A DNA stretch of 64,000 nt from Strongyloides papillosus (lineage: Eukaryota; Nematoda; Chromadorea; Rhabditida; Strongyloididae): positions 1,488,001-1,552,000 of the forward strand of contig SRSI01000013.1 of NCBI GenBank assembly GCA_005656395.1, given 5' to 3'. Below, piece by piece: positions 1 through 12,663 of the stretch. A program made the translations under genes and the position numbers. Each line of letters begins with the position of its first letter. Positions within the stretch are counted from its first letter, which is position 1. The notes below the pieces were generated by a model. The model was not told the DNA's origin and searched no databases. It saw only the letters and a list, made by a program, of their open reading frames with translations.

Positions 1-2
1 AG

Positions 3-1043
3 GATTTGGATGTTCCACCTACTGAAAATTTAGTAGAGGAATTAAATGTAGATTTGGATGAGAATGAGGTCCTATGTTATACAGAGGAGGAGGTTGGTAA
101 AACAAAAACTAGAACTGTAATTAGAAAATTATGGGAACCAAAATGGACCACCCAAAATTTTGAACTTCTTCCTGAATGGTTACAGGACAACGAGTATTTA
201 AAGACAGGACATAGGCCACCACTTTCTAGTTTTTCTGCCTGCCTAAAATCTATTTTTACCCTCCATACAGAGACAGGAAATATTTGGACACATATGTATG
301 GTTGTGTAATTTTTATTGGTATATCATTATGGTTTCTAACACGTCCTGAAACAGTAGTACCTCCAATGGAAAAATTTGTCTTCTCTGCATTTTTTCTTGG
401 TGCTATAACATGTCTTGGTTTATCATTTACCTTCCATACAGTTGCATGTCATTCTGATGCTGTTGGAAAGTTATTTAGTAAATTAGATTACACTGGTATA
501 TCACTACTAATTATTGGATCATTTGTTCCTTGGATTTATTATAGTTTTTATTGTCGCAAGTTACCGACAATAGTTTATATAAGTATGATAACGATTCTTG
601 GCATAAGTGCAATAATTGTTTCATTATGGGATAAATTTGCAGAACCGGCATTTAGATCAATACGTGCTGGTGTTTTTGTTGCAATGGGTTTAAGTAGTGT
701 ATTCCCTGTTATACATCTCCTTATTACAGATGGTTTCTGGAGATTAGTTAATGGTTCCTCCTTCCAATGGCTTATTCTTATGGGCTTTTTCTACCTTTTA
801 GGCGCAACATTATACGCTACTAGAACACCGGAAAGATTTTTTCCCGGTAAATGTGATATATGGTTTCAATCACATCAATTATTTCATTTATTTGTCGATG
901 TAGCAGCATTTGTACATTTTTATGGTATTATAAGAACAGCAAGTCACTTTCTCGAGGAAGGATCATGTCGAGAGCAATTAATGGAACAATTTGGTCCATC
1001 TTATGAAATTAATTCGGTTGATCGTTTTTTTGGCATTTTATAA
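3..1043 (+). CDS. Adiponectin receptor / PAQR family protein, 5' end outside window
   Basis: A seven-transmembrane PAQR protein, related to human ADIPOR1/2 and nematode PAQR-1/PAQR-2, which regulate membrane lipid composition and fatty-acid desaturation. The frame is open from the window edge. The first in-frame ATG lies deep inside the conserved domain, so the true start is upstream; an AG at bases 1-2 may be the splice acceptor of this exon. About 346 residues are visible. Family hallmarks are present: ETGNIWTH before the first membrane helix, then SFTFHT with the first zinc-ligand histidine, LDYTGI, and the C-terminal SHQLFH that supplies two more histidines. The putative zinc site is therefore complete and the protein is probably active. 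The acidic and basic N-terminal cytosolic part precedes the core, as in the ADIPOR group. It ends with a TAA. Which PAQR paralogue it is cannot be fixed without the missing exon. Confidence 0.93.
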   Translation, partial: DLDVPPTENLVEELNVDLDENEVLCYTEEEVGKTKTRTVIRKLWEPKWTTQNFELLPEWLQDNEYLKTGHRPPLSSFSACLKSIFTLHTETGNIWTHMYGCVIFIGISLWFLTRPETVVPPMEKFVFSAFFLGAITCLGLSFTFHTVACHSDAVGKLFSKLDYTGISLLIIGSFVPWIYYSFYCRKLPTIVYISMITILGISAIIVSLWDKFAEPAFRSIRAGVFVAMGLSSVFPVIHLLITDGFWRLVNGSSFQWLILMGFFYLLGATLYATRTPERFFPGKCDIWFQSHQLFHLFVDVAAFVHFYGIIRTASHFLEEGSCREQLMEQFGPSYEINSVDRFFGIL

Positions 1044-2741
1044 AAGAAAAAAAAATAATAGTTTTAATGTACTACTCATTGGTTTTTATTACATAATTTC
1101 AGTTTAATTAGTTTGTTTAATCATTAATTAATTTTTGAACAACTTTCAATAACCGTGTTATTCTAAAGTTTTTGGTAAAAGAACAACTAATTTCCATTGA
1201 AAGATAATTTTAATTCATGGTAATACAACAGAAGCATTAAGCTTCATTAATCATTTTGTCATTTAATTCAATATTTTTAATATTAAAATGAATATTTAAT
1301 AAAAAGTTTTCATGGTTTTTCATTTTTATTATTGTTTATGGCATTAGATGAAATAAAATAGAACCTCCCAGATTATTTGAATTGATAATAATATATAAAT
1401 GCACATAATCATTGAATAGATGTAAATAGATTAATGAGGTATATATCTATTATATGAATTGCCTAAGAAAAAATGTTGTCAAATTAAAGTTTTAATTATT
1501 TCATTTTATATATGATTAATTTTAATGAGTCTAAAAAAGATGATATATTGTTCGATATTAAAATGACAAATACTTAAAGGATTTTTATTATAAATTGAAT
1601 GGAATTTTTATTTCTTTTAAATATATTATAATATAAAACATATATTATCTAATTTTTTAATACCTTTTTCTATTTTAAAATTTAACTGTACTTATTATTA
1701 CTGGTAATAAAAACATCCAACTTGTAGAAAGGTAAATTGACAGAACAAGTTTAATAATTTATTCTCACATTATTGTTTAAAGAAACCTTAATTCGAGTAT
1801 ATTTTATAGTGTTAAATTTCTATTATTTTGTATATTGCTTTATTTCTAAAATAATTTAAAAGATCCACTTAACGGTGTATACATTTGAAAAGTGTATTTT
1901 AGGACTGACAAAACATTTATATTTTATGTAATGATTTGTCTGATAAAATTAACTAAATTTTTGGTTAAATAAAAGAAAGCATACATTTATAACATTTTTA
2001 GTGGAAGTTTTTACAATTACCTTTAAAAGTTCAATATAATTGAAAGTATTTTTATTATCATTTCAGTTTACCTCATCTTCAATTAATATTTACCATAAAA
2101 TATTATTTATATTTTTAATTATATTTTTTAATAGATACCTATGAATATATAAGGTGAATTCTGGATTAATCTTATATATTATCTTCATCATCATCATATA
2201 ACAATCCTTATGTATAATGTGCATATGTCATTAAGCTAAGTAAAAACCATATTCCATGATAATTGAAAATAGAGTGAATAATGTAAGATAAAGATACATC
2301 AGGTCCATTATCATCTAAATAGGTATAAAATATGTAATATATATACTCAGTCAATCGAAAGTACATCCATTATTTAGAATGATTTAGTTATACAATTATC
2401 GTTTAATTACCAACATACATATTAAATATAAAAACATATATTGTTGTCATTTTGATTAAATGGCATATTTTACCTTAAAAGTAGGTGTGAAATCAAATTT
2501 AATAACAATACAATATCTTTGTTGTTTTCATAATGACACTATATATTTATATTGTAATAAGGAAAATAATAACATTGATTTTTAGATTACTTACTTTCAT
2601 AAATATTTAATTCTACTACTTACAAAAACTTTAAATATATATTTAATTTTCCTTATTTTCTCTCTATATCAATAATACATCTACTTACCAGAAGTGATTA
2701 AAAACTATATTAGTAAAATTTTAAGGAGAACCAAAAAAAGG
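1044..2741. other. Intergenic, AT-rich, no gene seen
   Basis: About 1.7 kb between the PAQR stop and the start of the ligand-gated channel gene. It is composed of A/T runs with no open frame of coding character and no tRNA-like fold that I can see. AATAAA-type signals occur downstream of the PAQR stop (for example near 1298) and may serve its 3' end. The last few hundred bases presumably hold the promoter of the channel gene, but no specific site can be supported. Confidence 0.6.
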
Positions 2742-4529
2742 ATGCTTTATCATTCCAATATAATAGTAACAACAATTATTTTTTTATATTTACCATTTGT
2801 ATCACCATTAACTGCTGAGGAGAGGAGTGAATTACAAAGAAAGATGAAGTATTATCATTCATCAGTGAGGCCTTCTGAAAAATTTAATATGATCTCATCA
2901 ATTAATGGTACCTTCTTTGATATTCCAACAGAAATCCGTGTTATGGATATTTATATAGAAGATGTAAATTTTTATTTTATTATTATCAAAAAACAATAAT
3001 TATTTTTTATAGGAAAAATTACATATAGATTGTACATTAATTTTAAATTATTATGATGAAAGATTACAAATAAGGGAATTAAAGCAAAATATGAAGATAC
3101 CACAAGAATTTCAGCTATGGTCACCAGCAATAAATATTGATGGGAGATTTCTTAATGACTACAATTCATTCCTCGATCCTGTCAACGGATATGTTTCATT
3201 AATTTATAAAATAAAGTACATAAAAAATCATTGTATTTATTTGACATGGAAGCATCCATTTGAAACACTTACTTGTTCTATAGCGATTGAGACAGAAAAT
3301 GATGAGCATTTATCACTCAAAATAGATAGAGATATGAGATCTTCAATAAAAGATTTTTCATACATAACAAGTAAGCTAAATTTTTTTATTTACCTCATTT
3401 ATTTATCAAAAAAGCAATACAAAATTTTAATTTCATTTATTTTAGATGAATGGCCAATCCTAAAAATAGAAGTAACAATAAAAAGCTATTGGCAATCGAC
3501 AATCGCTACAATTTATCTTCCTTCCATACTACTCTTCTCCCTCGGTCTATTCGCACAATTTAAAAGGCGCAAAGTACAAGTTCAAATTTTGACAAGTGCA
3601 ATTATTTGTATCGTTTTTTTGGTAAGTAATGTAAAAAAACTGTGAAATATAGAGGAATGAATTTAATTATTTTTTTTAAGCATTCAACAAAGTATATTTC
3701 AAGTAGTTTTAGGAGTGTTTTAACAATGCAAGATGTATGGCTTCTGGGAACATTTATTCATCTTGTTTCATTACTTTCTTTAGATCTCCTCCTACCCTCA
3801 AAACATATTTTGTATGATGTTGATAAAGAAGATGATAAAGTGATTACACAAACATCTTTAGAGGTCTCAAAACGTAATAGTATAAATTATAATGCCAGAA
3901 GATGTAATGTAAAATTTCATGATCAAGTGGGAGAAAGAAATGGTGAAGAGTGTAGGGATATGAAAAGTGTACATTTTGAAAAATCTATCCTTAGAAATAG
4001 TAATTCAACAATAAGAGAAAGTCAAAGGAGTAGTTATGATAATATTAATAAGAATGAAACAAAATTAGATAATAGTTCTTGTTATCATAATTTCTCTTAT
4101 GAGGGTAGCCCATCAGTACTAAAAAATAAATTTCATCTCGAGGCATATCCTTTAATATTGGCTAATAATTCATTAACAATACATCAAGGAAAAGGAGGAA
4201 ATGCCTCAATAAATTCACCCCAACAAATAAGTAGTGGTATTAGGAGACAAATGTTGACTGATATCAAAGGTCAAAGTAGTTTAATAGAAATTGATGATAC
4301 TAACAAAAGGATAGGAAAAAGAAAAATTACAAATAATGTTAATGATCCTAATAATACCCTTGTATCAACGGTCAAATTTCATAGACATCCACCAACAACG
4401 TCTCCTAAATTTTTTTCAATAATTTATACGTTAAGTGAAAAGAAAAAATTTGGAGTTTTTATAGTTCTTTGTATGTATATTATTTTTGTCCTCATCTACA
4501 CAACCATTGTTATAGGGATTTTACAATAA
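2742..4529 (+). CDS. Cys-loop ligand-gated ion channel subunit, orphan type
   Basis: A pentameric ligand-gated channel subunit, expected at the cell surface of neurons or muscle. Model: exons 2742-2963, 3013-3370, 3446-3621 and 3681-4529 (introns 49, 75 and 59 bp, phases 0, 1 and 0), about 535 residues. I chose the ATG at 2742 because it begins a hydrophobic signal peptide (MLYHSNIIVTT...). The Cys-loop is clear: Cys about 148 and 162 are separated by 13 residues and contain HPFET, the counterpart of the usual FPFD. LWSPAI matches the LWxPD loop. M1 (WQSTIATIYLPSILLF), M2 (around VQVQILTSAIICIVFL), M3 (VWLLGTFIHLVSLLSLDLL) and M4 at the C-terminus are visible. The M3-M4 loop is long, charged and low in complexity. 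There is no vicinal Cys pair, so it is not an acetylcholine alpha subunit, and there is no pre-M2 PAR motif typical of GABA/glycine channels. Ion selectivity and ligand are unknown. Confidence 0.85.
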
Positions 4530-4695
4530 TAATAATAATAATAAATATAGAAATTAAAAATATTTTTATTTAAAGTGAAAGAATGATAAAATAGTATATT
4601 GTTGTGGTTGTTATTTTGTAATTAATTAAAATATGTTTTTTTTTATAAATATTTATTTTAATATAAATTATATACTTATACTGTATTTTAATTTG

Positions 4696-7600
4696 TTACA
4701 AAATGCTATTATTTAATTTTGGTCCAGTTTTTAGTTGTAAATTTTCTTTATCAAATAAAGATTTGACTGATTTTTCATTTGATGTAAAGATTGTCCTTAT
4801 CTCGAAATCGTGATTAATTATTTCAATTGGTATTTCTACTATAGTTTCATGAGGATTTTGGCATATACATGTATCCACAGAATCACCTATACAACTTTCA
4901 TGTATAATATGAGAACATGGAAATACATAAACTGGTGTATTAGTTGATTCACCACATTTAACACAACAACACCAAATTACAGGATCATTTGAGATACACC
5001 TAACCGATACATCTTTTAATTCCTCTGTTAATTTTTTTATCTCAGTATTGTTTAATGATAAAATTATCTCTGAATTCATTGAATTATCCGATAAATAATG
5101 ACATAACTCTTCAATTGTCTCTTTAATAGGTATTGCTTGGTTTGGATCATTTGTAAAGTTATCATTGAAGAAATAATTTAAAATAAAATCCAAACTTTTA
5201 GGAGTAGTGGTCAGAAAATGGCTTAAACATTCCCATCGAAATTCCTCTAAATCAGGTTTCTTCATACATTCAATAAAAAGTTTCCTTAACCATTCATTTC
5301 TTTGAGGGATCTTTTCATGTTTTTTAAGAATTGTTAATATACCTTTTCCTTTCTCCTTTGTTATATCATTAAAAAATGCTTCAACTAAAATTTCAAGATA
5401 ATTTTCCTGATTTTGCGATGTCTCCATTAGCTGGATGGCTGATAACACAAGAATATTATTAATAGCAATATAAAAACATTCATCAGTCTTAGTTCCTAAA
5501 GGATGCCAGTATTTAATATTATCATAGACTATTTGATCTAATGATTTGCGATCAATATCCTCATTTGACTCAATGAGGTGTTTAATATATTTAATAAATA
5601 ATTGTGAATCTTTTTCACTATCATCAGTCAGTGACACCAAATTACGTTCTTTAGATATCTCAAAACAATGTTTTAATATAATTAATGGCATATTTTCAAT
5701 TTCTTGTGGAAAATGTGCCATGACAAGATTAGCCGTTTCATAGGTATCAACATTAATAAGTTCTGGTATGAATGATACAATAAATGTACACAATTCTTCT
5801 TTTTTCTCACCATCAAGCTTCCTCATTAATTGTTCAATAACATCAAAAAGTTCCATTTTAGTTTTTATCTTTGTGTAACATTTTATTGTCTCAATAAAGT
5901 TATTTCTAATTGAATGAATATACCATTGAATCATCCAAAACTCTTTTAATTTCGCTTTTTCTAACAATTTTGACATTTCTTTATAACTAATTTTTAAACG
6001 TTCCAATACTTTTATTATTTTTTCTTCAATTTTATCTTTTAATTCTAAGTCACTACAAACATTTTCAATTAGCATATAAATAAAATGAATTATCTCCTTA
6101 TTCAATATGTCAAAATGTTTATTATTAAGGATTTGTGTAATGTATTCAAAAAAATTTGGTAGTGTTTCCCATAATTTAATATCATTCCTCTCCTGATAAA
6201 CTTTTATTAGAAGGAGGACAATCTCAACTAGTCTAGCTCCATCATTAATTGTGAAAAAATGGCAATCATATATCGTAACCAGAATATTAAAAAATTGTAT
6301 TGAATCAAAATGGAGGATTGTAATTAAATTTTTGATATTTTTCAACTCTTCCAAAATGATATTTGAAACATTAATACTATCCTCCTGTGATTCATAAATC
6401 TTTCCTGAGGGATATCTTCTACCAGATAAGGCAAAACCAATTAATAAAAGTAATTTATTCCCAGTAACCACATCTGAATTTGATATATTTGGATGGTTAT
6501 TTATCTCTTCAACTGCATCAATTAACTTCCTAAAAGGTGTCACATAATCATTAAGAGCCTCATTCATGAGATAAGTAATACCATCATATAAATTATTCTC
6601 CTGGCATACACAGATAACTTCGTGTAAATTTAAATTCTCAATTGGTAAATGTAATAGCACACTTTCATAAATATTAAAAAGATTTTCACTCTCTAAGTAT
6701 TTTAAATACCTATCAATTAAATAAGGTGGAGGATTTTTCAGGTGATCATCAATAATGTATTCCTCCAATGATTCAAAGAAATAGGATAAACATTTAGAAT
6801 TACTTTCAACTTGAAGGAAGACAACATTATACAATGTATCATATAACTTTGCATAGATACAAGCCTTCACAACAAGATTTACATTTTGACGGCGTTTCAT
6901 CTCGTTAACATTCATTGTTTGTGCTAAAAGTTTGAGTATCAAATCTGGAAGTTTTTCTATAAATAATTTTGATAATTCTCTCCTATCAGTGTAATCTCTT
7001 ATCCTGTTTGTTATTAAATCAACACTATATAATATTGCTGATATGATATTATCATTTTCGATAAAGTAATTGTATTGCATAAATTGATGATTTATTGTTA
7101 GTGCAAATAAACCATCACTTCCTATCATGAAAAGGTATCTTTTATCATCGGTTGTTTGGATGTACTTAATTGTCTCATATACTGCCCTTTTTGAAAGACA
7201 TTTCATAGCTTCACTAACATTACCATCATTGGCCAAACCCTTAAAATCAGATGACGATGATAAGAGTTGAACGGGGACGATGGACTCAACAGCAAGAAGA
7301 CCTTTTTCAACATCAAAATATCTAACATTACCATCATCATGTATTCCTATCATTTCATAAACTGATAACCACTTTAAATTTATCAATGGTGGCATATCAT
7401 TTAATACTAATTTTTTTAAGAAGCTCTCATATACATATGAATCATTTTTTTTAACATATTTAAATGTATAAAATGTAACTATTTTTTCACGACATATACA
7501 TAAATGGCATATTTTTGTGGATTCCTCAAACCAATCTACTATCGGCAAATATTCAGGAGATTGATTAGGTAGTGGTATACTAGCTATAACACGATTATTT

Positions 7601-8409
7601 TTTGAGTAAATTACTAAAACTTTTCTCAATGACGTAAATGATAACAATTCATTGAGTGGTGCTGCATCAACGCCAATAACCTCACCATGTGAGCCAGAAA
7701 AAATACACTTAGATGATCTCATACCTTGTCCATACTCAAAGACAGAACCACCATTATCAACCATAATAACAATATGATGTGAAAAAAATATCATTCTTAT
7801 AATGCCTTGTCCTGGTGTGACGGCCTCCATCTTTGAAAATATTAATTTACATGTTTTCGTTTTAAAAACATACAAATTACCAAGATTAGTTCCAACACAA
7901 AAACGCTTTTCATTTCTCGAGAATGTTATTGCTGAAATACCACCACAATTAGAATTTATTTGGTGTGATGATAAAAGTTCTTGGGATAATCTATCAAAAA
8001 CTAAAATAAATCCTCTTGACGTCCCTACGACAATGGCTTCTTGTGATACTGCAAAAACAGTTGCCGCTCCAGGCGTTTTTTGTTTTTTTAAAGAATTTAT
8101 CTGGTGTGAAATAATTTCTAAAATATTTTTTGTATTATATATATTACATATATTAGGAAGATATTTGTTTTTAAACTTACCAAGTTTTTCAAGAACCAAT
8201 GGATTTAATAATTCATATTCAACATTAATGTACTCTAAATTAGATATTGGCATAGTTGCAATGCTATCATTATCAATATCAACTCTAGGGACTGTGACGT
8301 TATAATCATCATATAATATATCTTCTAGTTTACTAGATTGAATCTCATTATCACCATCAATTGAGGAACTTTTAATATCAATATCTCTACTAGAAACTTC
8401 ATCATTCAT
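4696..8409 (-). CDS. vps-8: VPS8, CORVET complex subunit
   Basis: A single-exon 1237-residue protein matching VPS8, the CORVET-specific subunit that binds Rab5 and tethers early endosomes. The N-terminal beta-propeller (about residues 115-480) carries the family's characteristic stretch: [32 protein letters not shown], then DNGGSVFE and [11 protein letters not shown] long helical solenoid follows. A C-terminal RING-like zinc module (about 1145-1180) shows CVKC, the pair CSH/HESC, and CIC. The spacing is RING-H2-like but not every ligand is obvious. The length fits the family (about 1200-1430). The gene is convergent with the upstream channel gene, with only 166 bp between the two stops, so their 3' ends may overlap in transcripts. 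It is unusual only in lacking introns across 3.7 kb. The alternative, VPS41 of HOPS, is less likely because of the propeller signature. Confidence 0.9.
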   Translation of the reverse strand: MNDEVSSRDIDIKSSSIDGDNEIQSSKLEDILYDDYNVTVPRVDIDNDSIATMPISNLEYINVEYELLNPLVLEKLGKFKNKYLPNICNIYNTKNILEIISHQINSLKKQKTPGAATVFAVSQEAIVVGTSRGFILVFDRLSQELLSSHQINSNCGGISAITFSRNEKRFCVGTNLGNLYVFKTKTCKLIFSKMEAVTPGQGIIRMIFFSHHIVIMVDNGGSVFEYGQGMRSSKCIFSGSHGEVIGVDAAPLNELLSFTSLRKVLVIYSKNNRVIASIPLPNQSPEYLPIVDWFEESTKICHLCICREKIVTFYTFKYVKKNDSYVYESFLKKLVLNDMPPLINLKWLSVYEMIGIHDDGNVRYFDVEKGLLAVESIVPVQLLSSSSDFKGLANDGNVSEAMKCLSKRAVYETIKYIQTTDDKRYLFMIGSDGLFALTINHQFMQYNYFIENDNIISAILYSVDLITNRIRDYTDRRELSKLFIEKLPDLILKLLAQTMNVNEMKRRQNVNLVVKACIYAKLYDTLYNVVFLQVESNSKCLSYFFESLEEYIIDDHLKNPPPYLIDRYLKYLESENLFNIYESVLLHLPIENLNLHEVICVCQENNLYDGITYLMNEALNDYVTPFRKLIDAVEEINNHPNISNSDVVTGNKLLLLIGFALSGRRYPSGKIYESQEDSINVSNIILEELKNIKNLITILHFDSIQFFNILVTIYDCHFFTINDGARLVEIVLLLIKVYQERNDIKLWETLPNFFEYITQILNNKHFDILNKEIIHFIYMLIENVCSDLELKDKIEEKIIKVLERLKISYKEMSKLLEKAKLKEFWMIQWYIHSIRNNFIETIKCYTKIKTKMELFDVIEQLMRKLDGEKKEELCTFIVSFIPELINVDTYETANLVMAHFPQEIENMPLIILKHCFEISKERNLVSLTDDSEKDSQLFIKYIKHLIESNEDIDRKSLDQIVYDNIKYWHPLGTKTDECFYIAINNILVLSAIQLMETSQNQENYLEILVEAFFNDITKEKGKGILTILKKHEKIPQRNEWLRKLFIECMKKPDLEEFRWECLSHFLTTTPKSLDFILNYFFNDNFTNDPNQAIPIKETIEELCHYLSDNSMNSEIILSLNNTEIKKLTEELKDVSVRCISNDPVIWCCCVKCGESTNTPVYVFPCSHIIHESCIGDSVDTCICQNPHETIVEIPIEIINHDFEIRTIFTSNEKSVKSLFDKENLQLKTGPKLNNSIL

Positions 8410-10088
8410 AATTGAATTTAAAATTTATAAAATATTATCAATTTATAGTATTTTTATCTTTCCTTTAAATAAACACACAAACAAAACATCATTTAAATTG
8501 TGGTAATATGATAATTTTATATTGTATCCTACAACGAACTACAAAATATCAGTAAAAAAAACAGCTCAATCTTAATTTTGATTTTTCTTACATAACAATA
8601 ATGATAATTAAAGACAAATATATTATACTTTTCCCTATCATCATATAATATATTTATTTATTTATGTGATGTATAATTTGTTAAGTGAAGATGGAAAGGA
8701 AGGAAAGACAAAATATTTTGTGAGATAAAAAAAAATTAAAAATTGATTTAAAGGGCAAAGGAGAAAGTGTCAGTAAAAATTTTTTTTAAAGTGATTATGT
8801 CTTTAAATATAATATGTCAATATTAGGTGAAATTTTCAGTTATGTACAATGATACGTTGAAGAGAATTATGTAATATGCTTTATTATTATAAATTTTATT
8901 TTCATTATTGGGTGGTTGTTGTTTTTTAGTCTATTTGGTTATTAATATCGTTAAGTCTCCAACAATCTCATTGATAATCAGATGTTACAGGTGTTAATTG
9001 ATATATTATAAGCTTCTTAAAAATGTTTATTTATTTGTGATTTTTTATTAATTCATTCATTAATAAGAAGTTATTTTAAATAATTCATATAGTTAATTAG
9101 TGTAAAGTCTTGACCTACAATAACCTCTATTGAATTTTACAATAACTTTCTTGAACTTAATTTGTATCTACTATAAAATTATTGCTGTTCTCTATTGTCA
9201 GATAAATCATGTATCTGAAAATATTTAATAAGTTGTGTACAGAATGATAATAAATTATTATCAAATATTACATATTCTTTATTTTTGAATATGTCTTTCC
9301 TAGAATCGACAAATATATTTTTTTTAAATATCATTAAAAAGTTTGTTATATGTTTTATAAATTTCTCTTTCCTTTCAAATGACCTTTTTGTAATGATTTA
9401 ATATTATATTTGAGGAATAGAATTAAAAGAGGTTTTAAAAAGTTTTTTTTCTATATTTTTTATACTATAAAAACAATATCATTATATATTACAAATGTAT
9501 TATATGTATACCTATGTAGTGTTTATTTTAATATTTGCCGATTATAATATAATAAAATGCCGTATTCGGGGGGATATTTTAAAGAGACAACACCACAACA
9601 CAAATACACTTACTTTACTCATTTGCAAAATTTGTTATTTATTTAACCCTTAAAATTACTACATGTCTCATTTTTACTTTTTAAAGTATTATTGTAATTT
9701 TCGCAAGATAGCCTCTAACCATATAATTTTTTATTTCTACATTTTTCACTTTCTAATCTATACTCCATAATTAGTCTATCTCCATCTATCACTCTCTCTC
9801 TCTTTCATTTTTATTGAGTTCATAAGTAATATACATTTTCAAACTTTTAAAATGTGAAAACAAGTGCAAACTTACAAGATATCATAATATAGATAATATA
9901 TAACGATATTAAGATTAACTCTTAATATATTTATTAAAATTAAAAATTATTTTAACATAGGATAAGTGAATATACAGTTGTAATATTTAAGGCATTTTAT
10001 ATTTTGAATTTCCTTTTTTTTTATCCTTTCTATTCCATAACATATAAAGCTTTAAAGTAAAAGCATATATATAACAAACATGCATATA
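8410..10088. other. Intergenic between vps-8 5' end and nus1 3' end
   Basis: About 1.7 kb lies upstream of vps-8 and downstream of nus1, both on the minus strand. It is AT-rich with homopolymer runs and a short CT repeat around 9790-9802. No coding-like frame or RNA gene was recognised. It should contain the vps-8 promoter, but I see no specific motif. Confidence 0.55.
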
Positions 10089-10740
10089 TTATTTTCCCCT
10101 TCGACGATCTCTAGAGGTAAAAGTTGATAATAACTTATCAAATTCAACTTCTGTAACATAATTTTTATTTCCAAATTTAGGTACATCAACTATCTCTGTT
10201 AACCTTAAACCCCAACACGGATATCCACAAAGAGTTGGAATATCACCAACTCTTACCAATAAATCAACCTCATAGATAAATTCCTTCATTAGTCTTTCAT
10301 TGATACTACCTTTCCCAATATTTTCATGTTCCATACACATTTGTTTTGTTACCTTAGATAGAACATTATGACATGTCGATGGTCCTAATACGTATAATTT
10401 AATATATTCACTTGTCTTAATATTTCTTATCATATTATAAGTAGATAATATTTTTTGCGACTCCATTACTATCTCATGTTCATAGTTTGCCAACAAATTC
10501 CATGGATCATAAACAGTTACCCGATAGATATCTCTTTTCATACACCAAAAGATAAAAGAACTAACTAGAGACTAAAAATTATTTCATGATCATTATGCAA
10601 AAAAATTTGATGAAATTTAAATATTACTACTGATAGTAACTTACAATAGAAATTTGATTCTTATCCGTTAATAGTAATCCAACTGACTTAGGTCCTTCTT
10701 TTTCTTTAACAACATTTATCATTTTTTCATTCTCCATCAT
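10089..10740 (-). CDS. nus-1: NUS1 / Nogo-B receptor homologue, cis-prenyltransferase accessory subunit
   Basis: The regulatory subunit of dehydrodolichyl diphosphate synthase, which makes the dolichol used in N-glycosylation at the ER. Two minus-strand exons: 10740-10645 and 10571-10089 (73-bp intron, phase 0), 192 residues. Exon 1 encodes a KSVGLLLT segment typical of NUS1. The exon 2 start restores a conserved helix (FIFWCMKRD) followed by VTVYDPW. The C-terminus is diagnostic: the block GLRLTEIV, then a tail ending RRRGK, which contains the RxG motif NUS1 contributes to the active site of the complex. Residue identities are consistent with the accessory subunit and not the catalytic DHDDS subunit. 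The N-terminal luminal/membrane segment found in vertebrate NUS1 is absent from this model, so either an upstream exon was missed or the protein is short. It is divergent from the ETS gene across 496 bp. Confidence 0.85.
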
Positions 10741-11236
10741 TTGTTCTTTTTTTTATTACAATAATTATATGTATATGGAACAAAATGAAGAGAATAATAT
10801 GAAATACTGATATAATAATTTAGGTACGTGTTATAGAACGAGGTGTTTAACAATTATGTGGCTTTTGGTTTTGCTTGGAAAAAATTTCATACATTATTCC
10901 AACGTGATAAAAAAATTTAAACATTCATAAATTAAAAGGGATTATAGTAGGATTACAACAAACAGTAAAGTAATAGGTAGCAAAATAGTGTGTTATTAGG
11001 GAAACCTAAAGGAAAATACATTAAGTTTGTAGGGATATAAATATTGTAATTAAAACAATTTATTTATTAATTATGTCTATAATTAACCTTACGGATGCTT
11101 GGAAAACAATTCGATTCATTTTACATAAAAAAATGAAGCTAACTGTTTTTTAAAAAAATATTAAAATAAAAGATAATTATTATTAACAGTTTTTTCATTT
11201 TTATGAATTTCATAAAGTACCTCTTTTACTTTAGGA
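10741..11236. promoter_or_regulatory. Divergent promoter region between nus1 (-) and ETS gene (+)
   Basis: These 496 bp separate two start codons that point away from each other, so promoter elements for both genes are expected here (inference). The right end has a pyrimidine-rich TTTTACTTTAG just two bases before the ETS-gene ATG. This fits a spliced-leader trans-splice acceptor or the end of a 5'UTR intron. No TATA box or named operator could be supported. Confidence 0.45.
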
Positions 11237-12663
11237 ATGTCTTATAATAATCAGGCATCTTTTTGTGGTAATTACTCTCCTATTGATGACCAATACCCAA
11301 ATAATGGATCTTATAATCATCCACAAACATATAAAAATTATGACTATTGTTATGATAGTGGTAATTCTAATAGTTACCAAAATATATCACAAACATATTG
11401 TATTCCACCACAAATTAATATTCAATCATGTTCCTATGGATATGAAAATACTTCATACTCTAATCCTCCGGAGGTTTTCACAAATCAACAGTCACCTATT
11501 AATGTAGGTTATCATAATTTTAATGATTATTGCTATGGTAATTTATCAACACCCTCCTCAAATTCTTCCTCCTCCTTTGTATCTCAAGGTACCCCTGAGT
11601 ATAGTAGTTTTACCTCAAGTACATCTGATAATATGAGTTTTACAAATTATTGTGATTACCCAAATTATAATGATAATTGCGGAGGACCTCCACAACCTCC
11701 ACAAACGTCTAACGTTCAAAATCCTATTAGTAATTTTGAATGCCATGATCCATTGGTACCAAGTATCTCGAATCCTAGTGATTATCAAAATTATCAAAAT
11801 ACAAGTAATAATTTTGAATGTTCTCAAAATGATCAGTTTAGTACACAAGGAGGTGGCGAATTTTCGAGGGATAATTATACCTTAAATCAAGCATTTCCAA
11901 GTGGTAATGGATACTCGATAACTCAAAACTTCCAACAGTTAGATACATACTCACAGAATCAAGGATTGAATATACAGGAGGGGAATCAGAATTATCCTGA
12001 TGACAGTTATCAGAATAATATATCGAATCAAGAGGTTGTTGAGGATCCTAATATAATACCTCCTGCTGATTATCAAACAACTTTAAAAAGACCTTTAACA
12101 GTCGAGATAAGTAATTTTATTCTAAGTAAGTGATAATGTAATTATCTTAAATAATTTGTACTTTTATTTCAGCTAACATAAACTCAATATTTCTAAATTT
12201 TACGATAAGATTATTATCAAGTCCCAAATATCAAAGGATTTGTTTTTGGTCCAAGGTATCATGGGAGTTTATTATAGCTGATCCAATGGCATTTACAAAG
12301 GTATTTGCAGAGGAGTATGATTTAAATAAAAAATACATGACTTTTTCGCATGTCTCAAAAGCTTATAAAATAGTGGAAGCGTCAACAATATATGGGCAAC
12401 ATATTATAACACGTGTCAAGTCCAAAAGAAATACATGGAGATTTTTTCCAGAACACAATAAAATGGGTTTTCCATGCCTTAAAAATGCTGGTGGAGCATC
12501 ATTGGCTGGGACTATTTTAAATGCTGAAGAGATGAAATTTTTAACTAAACTTAAGAAGAAGTTAGCTAAATTACCTAGTAATCAGGGTACACCAAGTAAG
12601 GTAAATAATGATTATCAGATTAATAGTGATATTTACGAAACACCAAGGACTGGAAGATTTTAA
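11237..12663 (+). CDS. Divergent ETS-domain transcription factor
   Basis: Exons 11237-12125 and 12173-12663 (47-bp intron, phase 1), about 459 residues. The first 290 residues are rich in Asn, Ser, Gln, Tyr and Pro and look disordered, like a prion-like activation region. The C-terminal domain spans the intron and reads as an ETS winged helix: a LNFTIRLL helix, then WEFIIADP (the classic WEFxxxDP), YMTFSHVSKAYK in the position of the recognition helix, and TWRFFP for the final strand. Recognition rests on this order and spacing. In ordinary ETS proteins the recognition helix contains SRxLR, whose two arginines contact GGA; here they are both lysine (SKAYK). There is also a short insertion after the helix. 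DNA specificity may therefore differ. A TTTAG acceptor sits two bases before the ATG. The family call is fairly confident; I cannot assign an orthologue. Confidence 0.72.

Noticed and set aside
9785..9805. Short CT repeat as a possible regulatory or satellite tract
   Set aside because: Only about five to seven units with no conservation evidence; ordinary simple sequence.
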